Below are positions 7,818 to 16,482 of a stretch of DNA of 39,347 nt, piece after piece. Position 1 is the stretch's first letter. Each line of letters begins with the position of its first letter. Origin of the DNA: Candidatus Poribacteria bacterium (GTDB lineage: Bacteria; Poribacteria; WGA-4E; WGA-3G); the NCBI GenBank assembly GCA_026702755.1, contig JAPPBX010000046.1:1-39347 (forward strand). The letters run 5' to 3'. The notes under the pieces were generated by a model. The model saw only the letters and a list, made by a program, of their open reading frames with translations, was not told where the DNA came from and ran no database searches. The position numbers and the translations under genes were made by a program.

Positions 7818-8411
7818 CTAAGAGGTGAGCCAGGGGATGTGTTGGTTTTGCCGATAGGGCGTGAGCAACTCTCGGAGTTGATGGTGTGCTTTATGCAAGT
7901 GCGTTTTCACCGTGCCCTCGCTTCGTTTGATGCGGGTGGCGATATCTTTGATAGGGAGTTCCTCAGCGTAGCGCAGCAGAAATACACGTTGGCGGGTCGG
8001 TGGTAGGTGCGCAATAGCATCTCGAAGTATTTGTCGCAGTTCCTGTTTTTGGAGGATGTCACCAGGGTCGGAGTGCGTGTCTGTGATGCGACGTTCATCT
8101 ATAGTGTGAAGGGGAGCAATGTCTTGTTCCGCCTGTTGCTTCCGCTGAAAGTCGATACAAATGTTTCGGGCGATGCGGTATATCCATGAATAGAACGCCG
8201 AGTCACCGCGGAAGGTGTTGATGGCACGAAACGCCTTTAAAAACGTTTCCTGGGTCAAGTTTTTTGCGATTTCGGGGTCTTGAACCTGTTTTTGGATGAG
8301 AGTATAGATGTGATTTTGGTATTTGGTGACAAGGGGGTTAAAGCTTTCGGGGTCGCCTTGTTGTGTACGAGCGATGAGTTTATGCTCATTTATATGTATT
8401 GTGTTGTTCAA
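7818..8411 (-). CDS. ECF-type RNA polymerase sigma factor (RpoE-like)
   Basis: The 197-residue protein has sigma-70 region 2 (about residues 20-92: FNPLVTKYQNHIYTL, LTQETFLKAFRAINTF, FYSWIYRIARNICIDF). An acidic linker leads to region 4 (about 130-182: LPPTRQRVFLLRYAEELP, IKDIATRIKRSEGTVKTHL). There is no region 3, which defines the extracytoplasmic-function group. The start is a TTG at 8411 with GGAG spaced 6 nt upstream; the next downstream ATG would cut into region 2. It is the last gene of the leftward run, 26 bp after the FkbM gene. No anti-sigma factor gene is adjacent. It might control envelope or glycan genes such as those upstream, but that is inference. Confidence 0.92.
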   Translation of the reverse strand: MNNTIHINEHKLIARTQQGDPESFNPLVTKYQNHIYTLIQKQVQDPEIAKNLTQETFLKAFRAINTFRGDSAFYSWIYRIARNICIDFQRKQQAEQDIAPLHTIDERRITDTHSDPGDILQKQELRQILRDAIAHLPPTRQRVFLLRYAEELPIKDIATRIKRSEGTVKTHLHKAHHQLRELLTPYRQNQHIPWLTS

Positions 8412-8437
8412 AGAATTCTCCTAATTTGCGAGTGTGT

Positions 8438-9208
8438 TTATTCGGTTGATAACTTCTCTCTAAGCACACCACGGAGTTCTTCCGGATTCTGTGCGTCAAT
8501 TCGGTAGCCTTGTGTCTCTAATACTTGTCGAATAAAAGCTTTACCTTCTTGACAATGATGCTCCACACTGAGGAGCATCGGTTTTAGGTGCCAAGGGTAT
8601 GCCTTCAAAATCGGCACTTCTGCGCCTTCAACATCTAAACGTAAGAGGTGAATGTGTTTGTGGTTTAGTGCCGAAATCAGTGTCTCAAGCGAGACGGTAA
8701 AGAGTTTGAAAGTTACTGTGTTGTCAATCATATCGGTATGAAGGTGTTTCGTCTCTTCCAAGGCGAAGCGATTGACAAAAAGGTTACTAAGTGGACCTAT
8801 TTCCATACCCATTGCGCTAAACAGTGATGCCTCGCTGATTGCCGCATTGATGAAAGTAAGTCGGTGTAAAAAGGGTCTGAGTTTTTTGTTTCCTATCGTT
8901 TTTTCAACGAGCGCGCAGAAGTTGCGCGGGTGTGCTTCTACGAGATAGCCGTGCCAATGGCCCTCTTTAGAGAGCCACGACTCGGGAAGGGAACGCAACG
9001 AATCGGTCCGGCGTTTCCTCCGTGCGGTGTCCCGCCAATCGTCTCGAATAAGGTATGTCCATTCTGCTTTTGATCCTGTTCCAATTTCCACAAAAATATA
9101 TGTGTTATCCGTGGCTGCATCTGTTTGTCGGACAGGGTATCTCTGTTTTACCTTTGAGAGGCATCTGAGAACAACCGTTTTTATCTCTTTTTTAATGTGA
9201 TTATACAT
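8438..9208 (-). CDS. FkbM family methyltransferase
   Basis: This is a SAM-dependent methyltransferase of the FkbM type. Visible landmarks are TYIFVEIGTGSKAEW (SAM-binding loop 1), YLVEAHPRNF (acidic residue after beta-2), INAAISE, SLETLISAL, and LLRLDVEGAEVPILKAYPW, the hallmark FkbM stretch. I chose the ATG at 9208 (256 residues), which overlaps the upstream stop by 8 bp and has an AGG site 7 nt away. A longer frame starts with TTG at 9238 and would overlap 38 bp. FkbM enzymes often O-methylate sugars of exopolysaccharides or glycolipids, which fits its place directly after the glycosyltransferase and membrane genes. Confidence 0.85.
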   Translation of the reverse strand: MYNHIKKEIKTVVLRCLSKVKQRYPVRQTDAATDNTYIFVEIGTGSKAEWTYLIRDDWRDTARRKRRTDSLRSLPESWLSKEGHWHGYLVEAHPRNFCALVEKTIGNKKLRPFLHRLTFINAAISEASLFSAMGMEIGPLSNLFVNRFALEETKHLHTDMIDNTVTFKLFTVSLETLISALNHKHIHLLRLDVEGAEVPILKAYPWHLKPMLLSVEHHCQEGKAFIRQVLETQGYRIDAQNPEELRGVLREKLSTE

Positions 9209-10118
9209 GTCTCTGCCTATAGTAAAATCCGAAAGCAATACTGCCTGCGAACAGTTCGCTGCTCAGCATCCAGAATCGAGAGAGGAGAGCGACCAGCATT
9301 GCTGTTGTAGAGGGTAGACACAACGTTAGCAAAACACTCAAAAGACTTTCTCGAACACCTAACCCGCCGGGGGTTATCAGACTAAGGAAACCGATGCTCC
9401 ACGCGAGGGAGTAGACACTTGTGAGTCTGAAGAACTGGTGGTACTGGAGGGGATGTATACTTTTGATAAAAAGAAAAAAGGCGATTCCAAAGTAAATCCA
9501 GAGAAGAAAATAAGTGGCGACAATATGGCGCATTCCTGAAATGAAAAAGAGTGTGCGTATATATTTTTTAACGATTTTCGGATTTCTAAAAAAGAGCATG
9601 AGAACAACTGTGCCGCCACCAATCAAAACTGTGAGTCCTATGAGAAGTGTATTCTCCAGATGCAAACCATAGAAGTCGTTGTGTAAAATGGGAGACATCA
9701 AGACAGGCCCACCAAGTGCTATTCCAAGCAGACACTGAAGGGCAAGCCCTTGTATGGTACTCACAATCGCAGCGGTTTTTGAAAGTCCGAGGGGTTGACA
9801 CAAGGCGATAATGCCAACAAACTGCCCGACTTTGCCGGGGACGTACTTGCCAAATTGTGTGAGTTGGAAAAGTGTCCAACTCTTTTGAAAAGATGCAGAC
9901 TTTTGGGCTGCGGAAGCATAAAGTTTTCGCCATGGGTAAACCAGCAAAGTTTGATAAATGAAAAGTAAGACCAGTGAAAGCACGAACCAGAAGGGTTGGA
10001 ACACGACCACTTCTTCTTTGAGCTCTGTCAGCGAAGTGTAAAGTTGCTTGAACAGAAAGCAGAGAATCGCCAATGCAATTAGCAATCTTCCATACTGCAG
10101 CAACCGCGAGGGGGTCAT
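9201..10118 (-). CDS. UPF0104/LPG-synthase TM-region family membrane protein (flippase-like)
   Basis: This 305-residue polytopic membrane protein has about seven or eight hydrophobic helices. It carries the phrases FGKYVPGKVGQFVG and TPGGLGVRESLL, characteristic of the PF03706 family (the transmembrane half of MprF/lysylphosphatidylglycerol synthases and AglD/UPF0104 proteins). It has no C-terminal transferase domain, so a role in lipid or glycolipid translocation is more likely than aminoacyl transfer. Its ATG overlaps the stop of the GT2 gene by 4 bp (ATGA), indicating translational coupling. The neighbouring GT2 is polyprenyl-phosphate-type, so the pair may make and handle a lipid-linked sugar for the GT39 enzyme. 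That link is inferred. Confidence 0.85.
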   Translation of the reverse strand: MTPSRLLQYGRLLIALAILCFLFKQLYTSLTELKEEVVVFQPFWFVLSLVLLFIYQTLLVYPWRKLYASAAQKSASFQKSWTLFQLTQFGKYVPGKVGQFVGIIALCQPLGLSKTAAIVSTIQGLALQCLLGIALGGPVLMSPILHNDFYGLHLENTLLIGLTVLIGGGTVVLMLFFRNPKIVKKYIRTLFFISGMRHIVATYFLLWIYFGIAFFLFIKSIHPLQYHQFFRLTSVYSLAWSIGFLSLITPGGLGVRESLLSVLLTLCLPSTTAMLVALLSRFWMLSSELFAGSIAFGFYYRQRHV

Positions 10119-11116
10119 GTTTTAGTTTTCCTTTTGGTCCCGAACGGCGCGTGTTCAGTATCCGTTTTCTCCTGGATCACGCGTCGTTCAAGTCGGGAGA
10201 TGAGTCCGATAACAAGTTCACCCAATAACCCGATAGAGAAGAATTGGATGCCCAGAATTATCATCAAAACGGACAACATCAGCAGCGGACGGAAACCGAC
10301 ACCACCTTCCACCATCCACAAAACAGCGAGGTAGAGTCCTATCAGAATGCCAAGAGAGGCAACCAAACCACCAATGGTGCCGAAAACATGCAGGGGGCGT
10401 TTGAGATATTTCGTTAAAAATAGCACGGTGAAGAGGTCAAAGAACCCTTTCGGTATCCGCTTGAACCCATACTTAGAAATCCCAAACCGCCTCGGATGAT
10501 GTTTCACCTTCACCTCTCCAACCCTATAACCTGCTTGATGTACTAATATCGGGATGTATCGATGTAGGTCGCCGTAAAGATGCAGTTCTTTGACAACTTC
10601 GGCACGGTAAGCCTTGAATCCACAGTTCATGTCGTGAAGTTTCACCCCTGTGGAGAACGTAGTGACACGATTGAAAACGAAAGAGAACGCCCGTTTCTCC
10701 AGTGGGTCTTTACGCGGATATTTCCAGCCAGAAACAACATCATAATTCCCGTTATTGAGAGTTTCTAACAACTTCGGTATCTCGTTCGGATCATCTTGGA
10801 GGTCTGCGTCCATAGTAATGACGATATCCCCTGTCGCTGCGGCGAAGCCAGCCATGAGTGCTTCCGCTTTACCTTGATTGTGTTTGAAATGGATAACATG
10901 CACCGGCAAGGGGTGTGTTTCCATCGAGAGGACATCTAAGATCGCTGCTGTTGCGTCCGTGCTGCCGTCGTTGATAAAGATAACCTCGGCGCAATGATAG
11001 GTGTGCGTTTTCAGAGCAACTTGAATCTGCTCCAATAGAATAGGGAGTGATTCTGCTTCGTTATACGCCGGTATGACTATCGAAAGTTGCGGGAAATCAC
11101 AGAAGGTTTTTAACAT
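10115..11116 (-). CDS. Family 2 glycosyltransferase, polyprenyl-phosphate mannosyl/glucosyltransferase type
   Basis: The 333-residue protein starts with a GT-A domain (LSIVIPAYNEAESLPILLEQI, EVIFINDGSTDATAAIL, ITMDADLQDDPNEIPKL with the metal-binding DAD, and DVVSGWKYPRKDP). Two C-terminal transmembrane helices follow (about residues 240-305). This is the dolichol-/undecaprenyl-phosphate sugar transferase layout (DPM1, GtrB, ArnC). It should transfer a sugar from a nucleotide donor to a polyprenyl phosphate at the inner membrane, providing the donor used by GT39 enzymes such as the one two genes upstream. The start overlaps the end of the GT4 gene by 20 bp. The sugar cannot be predicted. Confidence 0.9.
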   Translation of the reverse strand: MLKTFCDFPQLSIVIPAYNEAESLPILLEQIQVALKTHTYHCAEVIFINDGSTDATAAILDVLSMETHPLPVHVIHFKHNQGKAEALMAGFAAATGDIVITMDADLQDDPNEIPKLLETLNNGNYDVVSGWKYPRKDPLEKRAFSFVFNRVTTFSTGVKLHDMNCGFKAYRAEVVKELHLYGDLHRYIPILVHQAGYRVGEVKVKHHPRRFGISKYGFKRIPKGFFDLFTVLFLTKYLKRPLHVFGTIGGLVASLGILIGLYLAVLWMVEGGVGFRPLLMLSVLMIILGIQFFSIGLLGELVIGLISRLERRVIQEKTDTEHAPFGTKRKTKT

Positions 11117-12338
11117 TGCGCTGATACACCTCCTTTATCTGTTCAATCACCTTGTCCCAAGTGAGTTCGTTGAGAATTCGTTCGCGCCCTGCCTGTCCAA
11201 ACCGCTGGCGTTTTGATTTGTCTGTGAGCAGGGTAACGAGTGCCGCTGCTAATTCTGCGACGTTTCGCTCCTCTACCAAAATCCCTGTTTCTCCATCTTT
11301 GACGATAATAGGAATGCCGGAGATATCGGAGGCGACGACGGGTTTTCCACACGCCATCGCCTCGAGAATGACATTCGGGCAACCGTCCACGTTGCCCTTC
11401 GGGTCAAAAACCGCAGGGAGTGTAAAGACATCGCAGAGATGGAAATAAGCAGGCACTTCAGAACGATTAATAGTGCCGGTGAACCTGATGTTTTTTGAAA
11501 CGTTGAGTTCCTTCGCCACTGTTTTCAATCTACTCAGGTCAGTCCCATCACCACCGATGATGAGGGTAACATTCGGAACCTTTTCTTTTACCAGGGGGAG
11601 TGCTTGAATCAGGATGTCAAACCCTTTTTTTTAAACAACGCGTCCTAATGCGAAAATAATACCATCGTCTTCTAAAATTGAAAATCTCCTTCGGATTTCT
11701 ATATGTTCTTGTGCCTTTAGTGGAACGGACAAAAATGCCTCGGGGTCTACGCCGTTAAGGATTAGACACCGCTTCGCCTCGGGAACACCCAGTGCTGCGA
11801 GTTCTGGCAGAAATGTGGGTGTCACGCTTGTCGTCATCTCGGTGTGTTTCAACACCCAAGTTGCTATCCATTTGAAGAGGCGATTCTGTTTGGCGATGAA
11901 CATATCGGAACCTTGCATCGTAATGACTAAAGGTAATTTGTACACTTTACACAGGACTGCACCGATGAACCCGTTGGGTAAGAGCCAAAACGCGTGAATT
12001 AGGTCAAAGCGGTGCTTGCGATGCAATCGGAACAGGTGCAAGATGCCGGATAAGAACATGAACGGCGCGAGCAGATAGACATATTTTTTCAGTTCACAAT
12101 CATTGACGAGTGTATTGGAGTATCCCAACCGCTGCAGCCGCCGTGGAAAAAAGTAGCGATACGTCTGTAGGTTCACGGTGTGGTCTGCTAAGGTACGCGC
12201 GAACCTCGGCGTATCGGGTGTGAGCACAGTGACATCAACCCCCTCTTTCTGAAGCGTCTCTGCTGTGGATTCAACAAAAGGTGCTGTTGTGTCATTGGGA
12301 AAACAGGGATATGTATGTGTAAGCAAACAAACTTTCAT
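11097..12338 (-). pseudogene. Family 4 glycosyltransferase interrupted by an in-frame TAA
   Basis: A single minus-strand frame from the ATG at 12338 to the stop at 11097 encodes a complete GT4 (GT-B fold) glycosyltransferase, except for a TAA at 11631-11633. Before the stop lies the acceptor-side Rossmann domain (MKVCLLTHTYPCFPNDTTAPF, LITMQGSDMF-like, LNGVDPEAF). After it the same frame continues K-K-G-F-D-I-L-I-Q-A-L and later VILEAMACGKPVVASDISGIP with the family's E-x7-type donor site. Relatives have a Tyr in a G-x-V-Y-K-K-G context, so TAT to TAA would explain it. The stop lies next to A8, so a sequencing error is possible. As read, it yields a 235-residue half protein lacking the donor domain. 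GGAGG precedes the ATG. Confidence 0.8.
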
Positions 12339-12350
12339 CCAATTCCCCTC

Positions 12351-14051
12351 CTATTGGACTCTGTAGATCCAGACGTGGTCAATGCCATTGAGGGCTATGC
12401 GTGCCTCCAGTTCGCCATTTAGTGTGCCTGTTTGTGGCACATATCCAATTTGTGAATCTCGAATATAAATGACTTCATAATTGATGGGGTCCCCTATTCC
12501 TCTATCAGTGTGGTGTGTGAAGCCCCGAAAATAGTGTTCCATAAACTGGGCGGATAATGGAGAAACGAGAATTCGCATGCGATGTGCATTTGGTTTCTTA
12601 TTGAGATATTTTGCGGCGAGGTCTAAGCCGGAGGCTTCACCGACAGTAATAACTTGGGTGATGTCTGTTAGCTTCCAACAGAGATTATAGTAGGTACCGT
12701 AATAAGGGTGGAGTGCGAGGACAGGAAACACTTGAATAAAAAATAATCCGATACATATAATAACAACCAGAGCATTTTTGTATGAAGCCGTTTGCTCTGT
12801 TCTAAAGTGTATGTGGAGTGCATTATAACTCCATTTGAGTCCCTCCACAAATCCAATAGCCGCGAGGATTTCCAACATTGGAAAAGCGGGTAACAGGTAC
12901 CGACTAAACTTTTTATTTGTTACTGAAAGGGAGAGCATGAAAAGAAAAACTCCGGCAGCGAGTATGAGTGCCATCTGAAACTGGTATGATGTCTCCTCGG
13001 AATATTTCCGCCGTTTCCAAAGTAGAAAACATCCGAGCAGCGCGAGGGGAAGCATCAATGGTGTGCTTTTGATAGTAAGCACGAAAGGATAGAAGAGCCA
13101 ACCCGGGTCGTTAACGATTTTTCCTAAAAAAAAGTGTTCGACTTCATGCGGTGTGGTGACTGCCCAGTTAACTCTATCAAAGACGAGCCAGACACTTTGT
13201 GCTGCCCGTACACAGATGAGCACCAGTCCGGCAAATGCGGCAATGAGGAGTCCTATAGGACAGCGTTCCTTTTCCACCCCTCTGAATAGCAAAAAGGTAA
13301 CTCCGAGAAGGCATAGGGTCAGTAGTCCGAAAATGGGTGTCCAGAAAAGGGGCCAGAGTGTGAGAACGGTAAGGACAGTGCAGTTGATGAAAGCAAGCAT
13401 CTTTGCGATGTGTGTCCAAAAGCCACCAGTCTGTTTCTTCCGAAAGAGGACCAGACACAGCGGTACCAAGGGGAACAGAATCAGGGCGGAACTTTTGGAA
13501 AGTAATGCGAGTCCAAAGGTGACACCTGAAAGGCTGAGATAGCGGTGGTCCTGTCGGTTTTGGCAAGAGAGTAGAAATAGAAGTACCGTCAACAGAATAA
13601 AAATTGTGGCGAGTGCGTCTGTATGGACGCGGCGTGCCTGTGCCAAAAAGAGGGGTGAGGTAGCGAGGCACGCGAATCCAGCAAGTGCTATCCACTGTCC
13701 AAAGAGTTTATACAGTAAGAAACAGGCTATGCCGATACCTGACCAGACGACAACGCCGACGAACCACCGGGCGTGAGCGAGGTTTGGGATATCTATGCCT
13801 GGTTCTGTCCAAAAGGTACGAAGTCCCGCAAGCCACATCGTTGTTACACCGGGATGGTAGGCAACGAGGGTTTTGGAGAACTCACCTTGCTTGACAGCGG
13901 ACATGAATTGCGCGCTTCGATTGAGCCAGCGCGCTTCGTCGCTACTCCAGTGTGCGTCTAAGGAGAGAAGACGGGGGACACCCATGATAAAAAAGAGGCA
14001 TCCAATGATAATGATGAGCAATATTTTTCGCAGAATCAGCATACCTGACAC
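12351..14051 (-). CDS. GT39-type (PMT/ArnT-like) membrane glycosyltransferase
   Basis: This 566-residue integral membrane protein has about twelve hydrophobic segments. The first extracytoplasmic loop carries the acidic pair in HWSSDEARWLNRSAQFM, where GT39 enzymes place the catalytic Asp/Glu, followed by AYHPGVTTMWLAGLR. Such enzymes use polyprenyl-phosphate sugars to glycosylate proteins, lipid A or other acceptors on the periplasmic side. The gene begins one base after the preceding stop. A GTG at 14051 has GGAG 6 nt upstream, and an ATG at 14042 is an alternative that loses three residues. Context with the GT2, GT4, flippase-like and FkbM genes suggests assembly of one surface glycan or glycolipid. 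Confidence 0.85.
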   Translation of the reverse strand: MSGMLILRKILLIIIIGCLFFIMGVPRLLSLDAHWSSDEARWLNRSAQFMSAVKQGEFSKTLVAYHPGVTTMWLAGLRTFWTEPGIDIPNLAHARWFVGVVVWSGIGIACFLLYKLFGQWIALAGFACLATSPLFLAQARRVHTDALATIFILLTVLLFLLSCQNRQDHRYLSLSGVTFGLALLSKSSALILFPLVPLCLVLFRKKQTGGFWTHIAKMLAFINCTVLTVLTLWPLFWTPIFGLLTLCLLGVTFLLFRGVEKERCPIGLLIAAFAGLVLICVRAAQSVWLVFDRVNWAVTTPHEVEHFFLGKIVNDPGWLFYPFVLTIKSTPLMLPLALLGCFLLWKRRKYSEETSYQFQMALILAAGVFLFMLSLSVTNKKFSRYLLPAFPMLEILAAIGFVEGLKWSYNALHIHFRTEQTASYKNALVVIICIGLFFIQVFPVLALHPYYGTYYNLCWKLTDITQVITVGEASGLDLAAKYLNKKPNAHRMRILVSPLSAQFMEHYFRGFTHHTDRGIGDPINYEVIYIRDSQIGYVPQTGTLNGELEARIALNGIDHVWIYRVQ

Positions 14052-15128
14052 CTACTTCTCCAAGGTTATAGGGAGATCCTTTTGTTCAATTGGGATATTG
14101 AAAATAGCGCGTTGCACTTGTATCCTGTACGTGCCATACGGCTGCAGGCGTTTGACAAGTGTGGCTTCTGGGATAAGTGCCTCATTCATAATTAATGGCA
14201 CCTCAGTTACGGGAATGTCAGGAAAGACTTCAGAGATGTCGGGTGTACCGGTCCATTGCTGAGTCACTGTTTTGGGGAACCAGATGCCCGGTTCGTATCT
14301 CGCAAGCTGATAGGTGGTATGAGTCCTTCCGAGAAAAGGTCTCCTCTCAAAATTGCGGGTGCCGTCAGGGTTGAGTGTGAAGGTTTCGTGGATACCTCGC
14401 TCGTATGCTATCGTCCGTGTGGCGTGGTAGTCTTTCTGTGGATCTATCCAGATCTCGTATGTTGTGTTTGAGTCAAGCCTATCTTTGCCAGGACGGTATA
14501 AGCTAAGTTTGAGGTGAGGGATGCCGTGGATTTCGACGTTTTTTATATCAACAGTTTTGTAGCGGCGAAAGAATCTTTTTAGGCCCTCTGGTGGTAAGTT
14601 CCACCATTGCGGATTGAATCCGTCTTCTAAGAAGGTTGAAGGCATCTTCCGGGGCGGGTGTTGTTTCCACTCGCTACCGATTTTCTCCCAGACATACAGC
14701 GTTTTTTCTTTTACCAAATATTGATGATGAATGTCTGTCCACTCCGGAAGGGGGAATCTGCTACCGAGTTCCATTTTTTTACGTGCCTTGACATCATAAA
14801 ATTGGTGTTCTTCATCAAATTTATAGGTGATTTGCCAGTGTCCCTGTTCTTCATAGTTCGGTTTTGTACCGAATGGAATTGGGGATTGTGTGACAGCATG
14901 AATCGTGATAGTGAATTCAACTTCGCCGCTTTTGAACTGGGACGCATACACATCAACTTCTGTCTTGAGTCGTTCCAGTAGTTGTGTTGCTTCTGCGTCC
15001 ATTGCGGGGAGGTTCGTTAGCGGGGCACTGCTGATCTTCTGCTCTATAAATAAGAGCATTACTATGAACAGAACGGAGAGAAAAGGGAAACAAAATCTTT
15101 TTTTGGGGGAGGTAGAATTGAGACGCAT
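14052..15128 (-). CDS. Exported LolA/LolB-like (outer-membrane-lipoprotein-sorting-like) protein, paralogue 2
   Basis: The 358-residue protein has an N-terminal signal segment (about residues 12-33) and a beta-rich body. Several phrases align with the gene immediately upstream: FKSGEVEFTITI against VESGSIEFMVES, TYEIWIDPQKDYHATR against TAELWVNPEKSYRPER, and YEPGIWFPKTVTQQ against IAPDLWFPVSAS. These alternating strands resemble the LolA/LolB half-barrel fold found in periplasmic lipid- or lipoprotein-binding proteins, but I cannot confirm it. The start overlaps the preceding stop (TAATG), so the pair is translationally coupled and probably arose by tandem duplication. Function unknown; hydrophobic-ligand binding is a guess. 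Confidence 0.65.
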   Translation of the reverse strand: MRLNSTSPKKRFCFPFLSVLFIVMLLFIEQKISSAPLTNLPAMDAEATQLLERLKTEVDVYASQFKSGEVEFTITIHAVTQSPIPFGTKPNYEEQGHWQITYKFDEEHQFYDVKARKKMELGSRFPLPEWTDIHHQYLVKEKTLYVWEKIGSEWKQHPPRKMPSTFLEDGFNPQWWNLPPEGLKRFFRRYKTVDIKNVEIHGIPHLKLSLYRPGKDRLDSNTTYEIWIDPQKDYHATRTIAYERGIHETFTLNPDGTRNFERRPFLGRTHTTYQLARYEPGIWFPKTVTQQWTGTPDISEVFPDIPVTEVPLIMNEALIPEATLVKRLQPYGTYRIQVQRAIFNIPIEQKDLPITLEK

Positions 15129-16309
15129 TAGTTATTTTCCTCCGGAACTATAAAGGATTCTCGGGTACGGCGGTCATACACCCTCGCTCCTGGTGGTGGT
15201 TCAATTGTAAAGTGGTATGAGGGGATATGTTCGTTTAAGCGGACGTTTGTCATAGAAATGGATTGGGTCAAGATATCGGTTTCTACACCGGTTGTGGAGT
15301 CAATAGCGGTGATCACAGAGGACGCGGAGACAGGGAACCAGAGGTCAGGGGCGATTTCTTGAAAATCATACTCTTTTATGATACTTCCCATAGGTCCTTG
15401 AAATGTAAACCGTTCGGGGCGATAACTTTTCTCTGGATTCACCCACAACTCCGCAGTGCCATCTGCAACGGTGCCTGTTATGTAATAGTTTTGACTGCTG
15501 CTCTCGTCAATTTGAATATTTTCGATATTGAAGGAATCAATAACATCAACGAGAGACTCTGTGGTGCCTGTGAGGTTCCAGCCCCAGAAGCGAGGATCAT
15601 CGACGGAGGGGTATGCAACGTCGGTGCGGCGTTCAAGGCGGAATCCGTTGTTGTCTTCGCGAAGTATTTCAAATGTTTCACCGTCATATGCGAATTCTGT
15701 TGTAGACTGACTTGTGTGCGGAGCATTGCCTGTTTCGCCGCCATTGTAATAAGTCATATCTTCGGTGATTGTGGATTTGAAGTCGTTATTAGAGAACTCA
15801 AAGGTGCCATATCGGGTGCCGTTGGGACCGCGAGGGGTACCGGGAAAATCGATGCTGGACGATTCTACCATGAACTCAATACTACCGCTTTCGACGAGAC
15901 TATCGTAATAAGAAACACCTTCTCGGACAATTTGAAGCATTTCATCTTGCGTAAGTTCTGATGTATTTCCAGTCGCTTGTTGTCCGGTTTCTTCGCCGTT
16001 GTTTTCAGATTGACTTTGTTCTTCAAGGGTTTCAAGAAAGTCAATTGCCTGTCTCACTTCTTCGGTATCTTCTGGTGTTTCGGATATCGTGTCGGTTTCC
16101 TCTTTAGGTGCAGCAGGTGTCTTTACTGTCGCTTCAATATCTGGATGTGGTGCCGCGATGGGCATTTCAGGAGACTGTGTTGGTGCCCGTTGTGACACGT
16201 TAGTTACGAGTATGGTGTTGGTGCTGTCAAAGGTACGCCAATAGAGAAACGATGCCACTAATAAAATAACGATACAGATTACGGCGATGCCGACTTTGTT
16301 TTTCAACAT
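15128..16309 (-). CDS. Exported LolA/LolB-like protein, paralogue 1
   Basis: I chose the ATG at 16309 (393 residues, M-L-K-N-K-V-G-I...), which has GGAG 8 nt upstream and leads straight into a signal-anchor helix (about residues 5-24). The frame extends to a GTG at 16372, but that adds 21 unlikely residues across a hairpin. After an acidic, Glu/Thr/Pro-rich linker (about 30-130) the beta-rich body begins (DEMLQIVREGVSYYDSLVESG). It shares its layout with the next gene. The C-terminus (HFTIEPPPGARVYDRRT) resembles that of LolA-like sorting proteins, which often end in a phrase such as F-x-x-x-P-P-x-G-x-x-V. Likely anchored in the inner membrane facing the periplasm. The ligand is unknown. Confidence 0.7.
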   Translation of the reverse strand: MLKNKVGIAVICIVILLVASFLYWRTFDSTNTILVTNVSQRAPTQSPEMPIAAPHPDIEATVKTPAAPKEETDTISETPEDTEEVRQAIDFLETLEEQSQSENNGEETGQQATGNTSELTQDEMLQIVREGVSYYDSLVESGSIEFMVESSSIDFPGTPRGPNGTRYGTFEFSNNDFKSTITEDMTYYNGGETGNAPHTSQSTTEFAYDGETFEILREDNNGFRLERRTDVAYPSVDDPRFWGWNLTGTTESLVDVIDSFNIENIQIDESSSQNYYITGTVADGTAELWVNPEKSYRPERFTFQGPMGSIIKEYDFQEIAPDLWFPVSASSVITAIDSTTGVETDILTQSISMTNVRLNEHIPSYHFTIEPPPGARVYDRRTRESFIVPEENN

Positions 16310-16358
16310 TTGATTTCTCCTTTGGATCGAGGCGAGGTATATTGATCTACTGTTTGAT

Positions 16359-16378
16359 TTTTCCGCACGCACGGAAAA
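16359..16378. promoter_or_regulatory. Hairpin in the leader of the first LolA-like gene
   Basis: TTTTCCG (16359-16365) and CGGAAAA (16372-16378) form a perfect 7-bp stem with loop CACGCA. It lies 50 bp upstream of the start at 16309. It could be a processing or attenuation hairpin between the peptide gene and the LolA-like genes. Confidence 0.4.
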
Positions 16379-16424
16379 GCTTTGACAACTTTATCATCAC
16401 CTCGCCACAGTAGTCGTTTTGAAG

Positions 16425-16448
16425 GTTAGGCGAGTCGCCTCGCCTAAC
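16425..16448. terminator. Strong stem-loop after the cysteine-rich peptide gene (possible weak terminator)
   Basis: GTTAGGCGA (16425-16433) and TCGCCTAAC (16440-16448) form a perfect 9-bp stem with a 6-nt loop, 35 bp beyond the end of the peptide gene at 16483. No U-tract follows in the leftward transcript. It may stabilise the 3' end of the peptide mRNA or reduce read-through rather than act as a classical terminator. Confidence 0.45.
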
Positions 16449-16482
16449 TCAGAATAAAACAGTTGGTCTCGATTTAGAAACT

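Noticed and set aside
15263-15961. 232-codon plus-strand frame
   Set aside because: Antisense to the LolA-like gene with its signal anchor and ribosome site; cysteine-rich shadow without homology.
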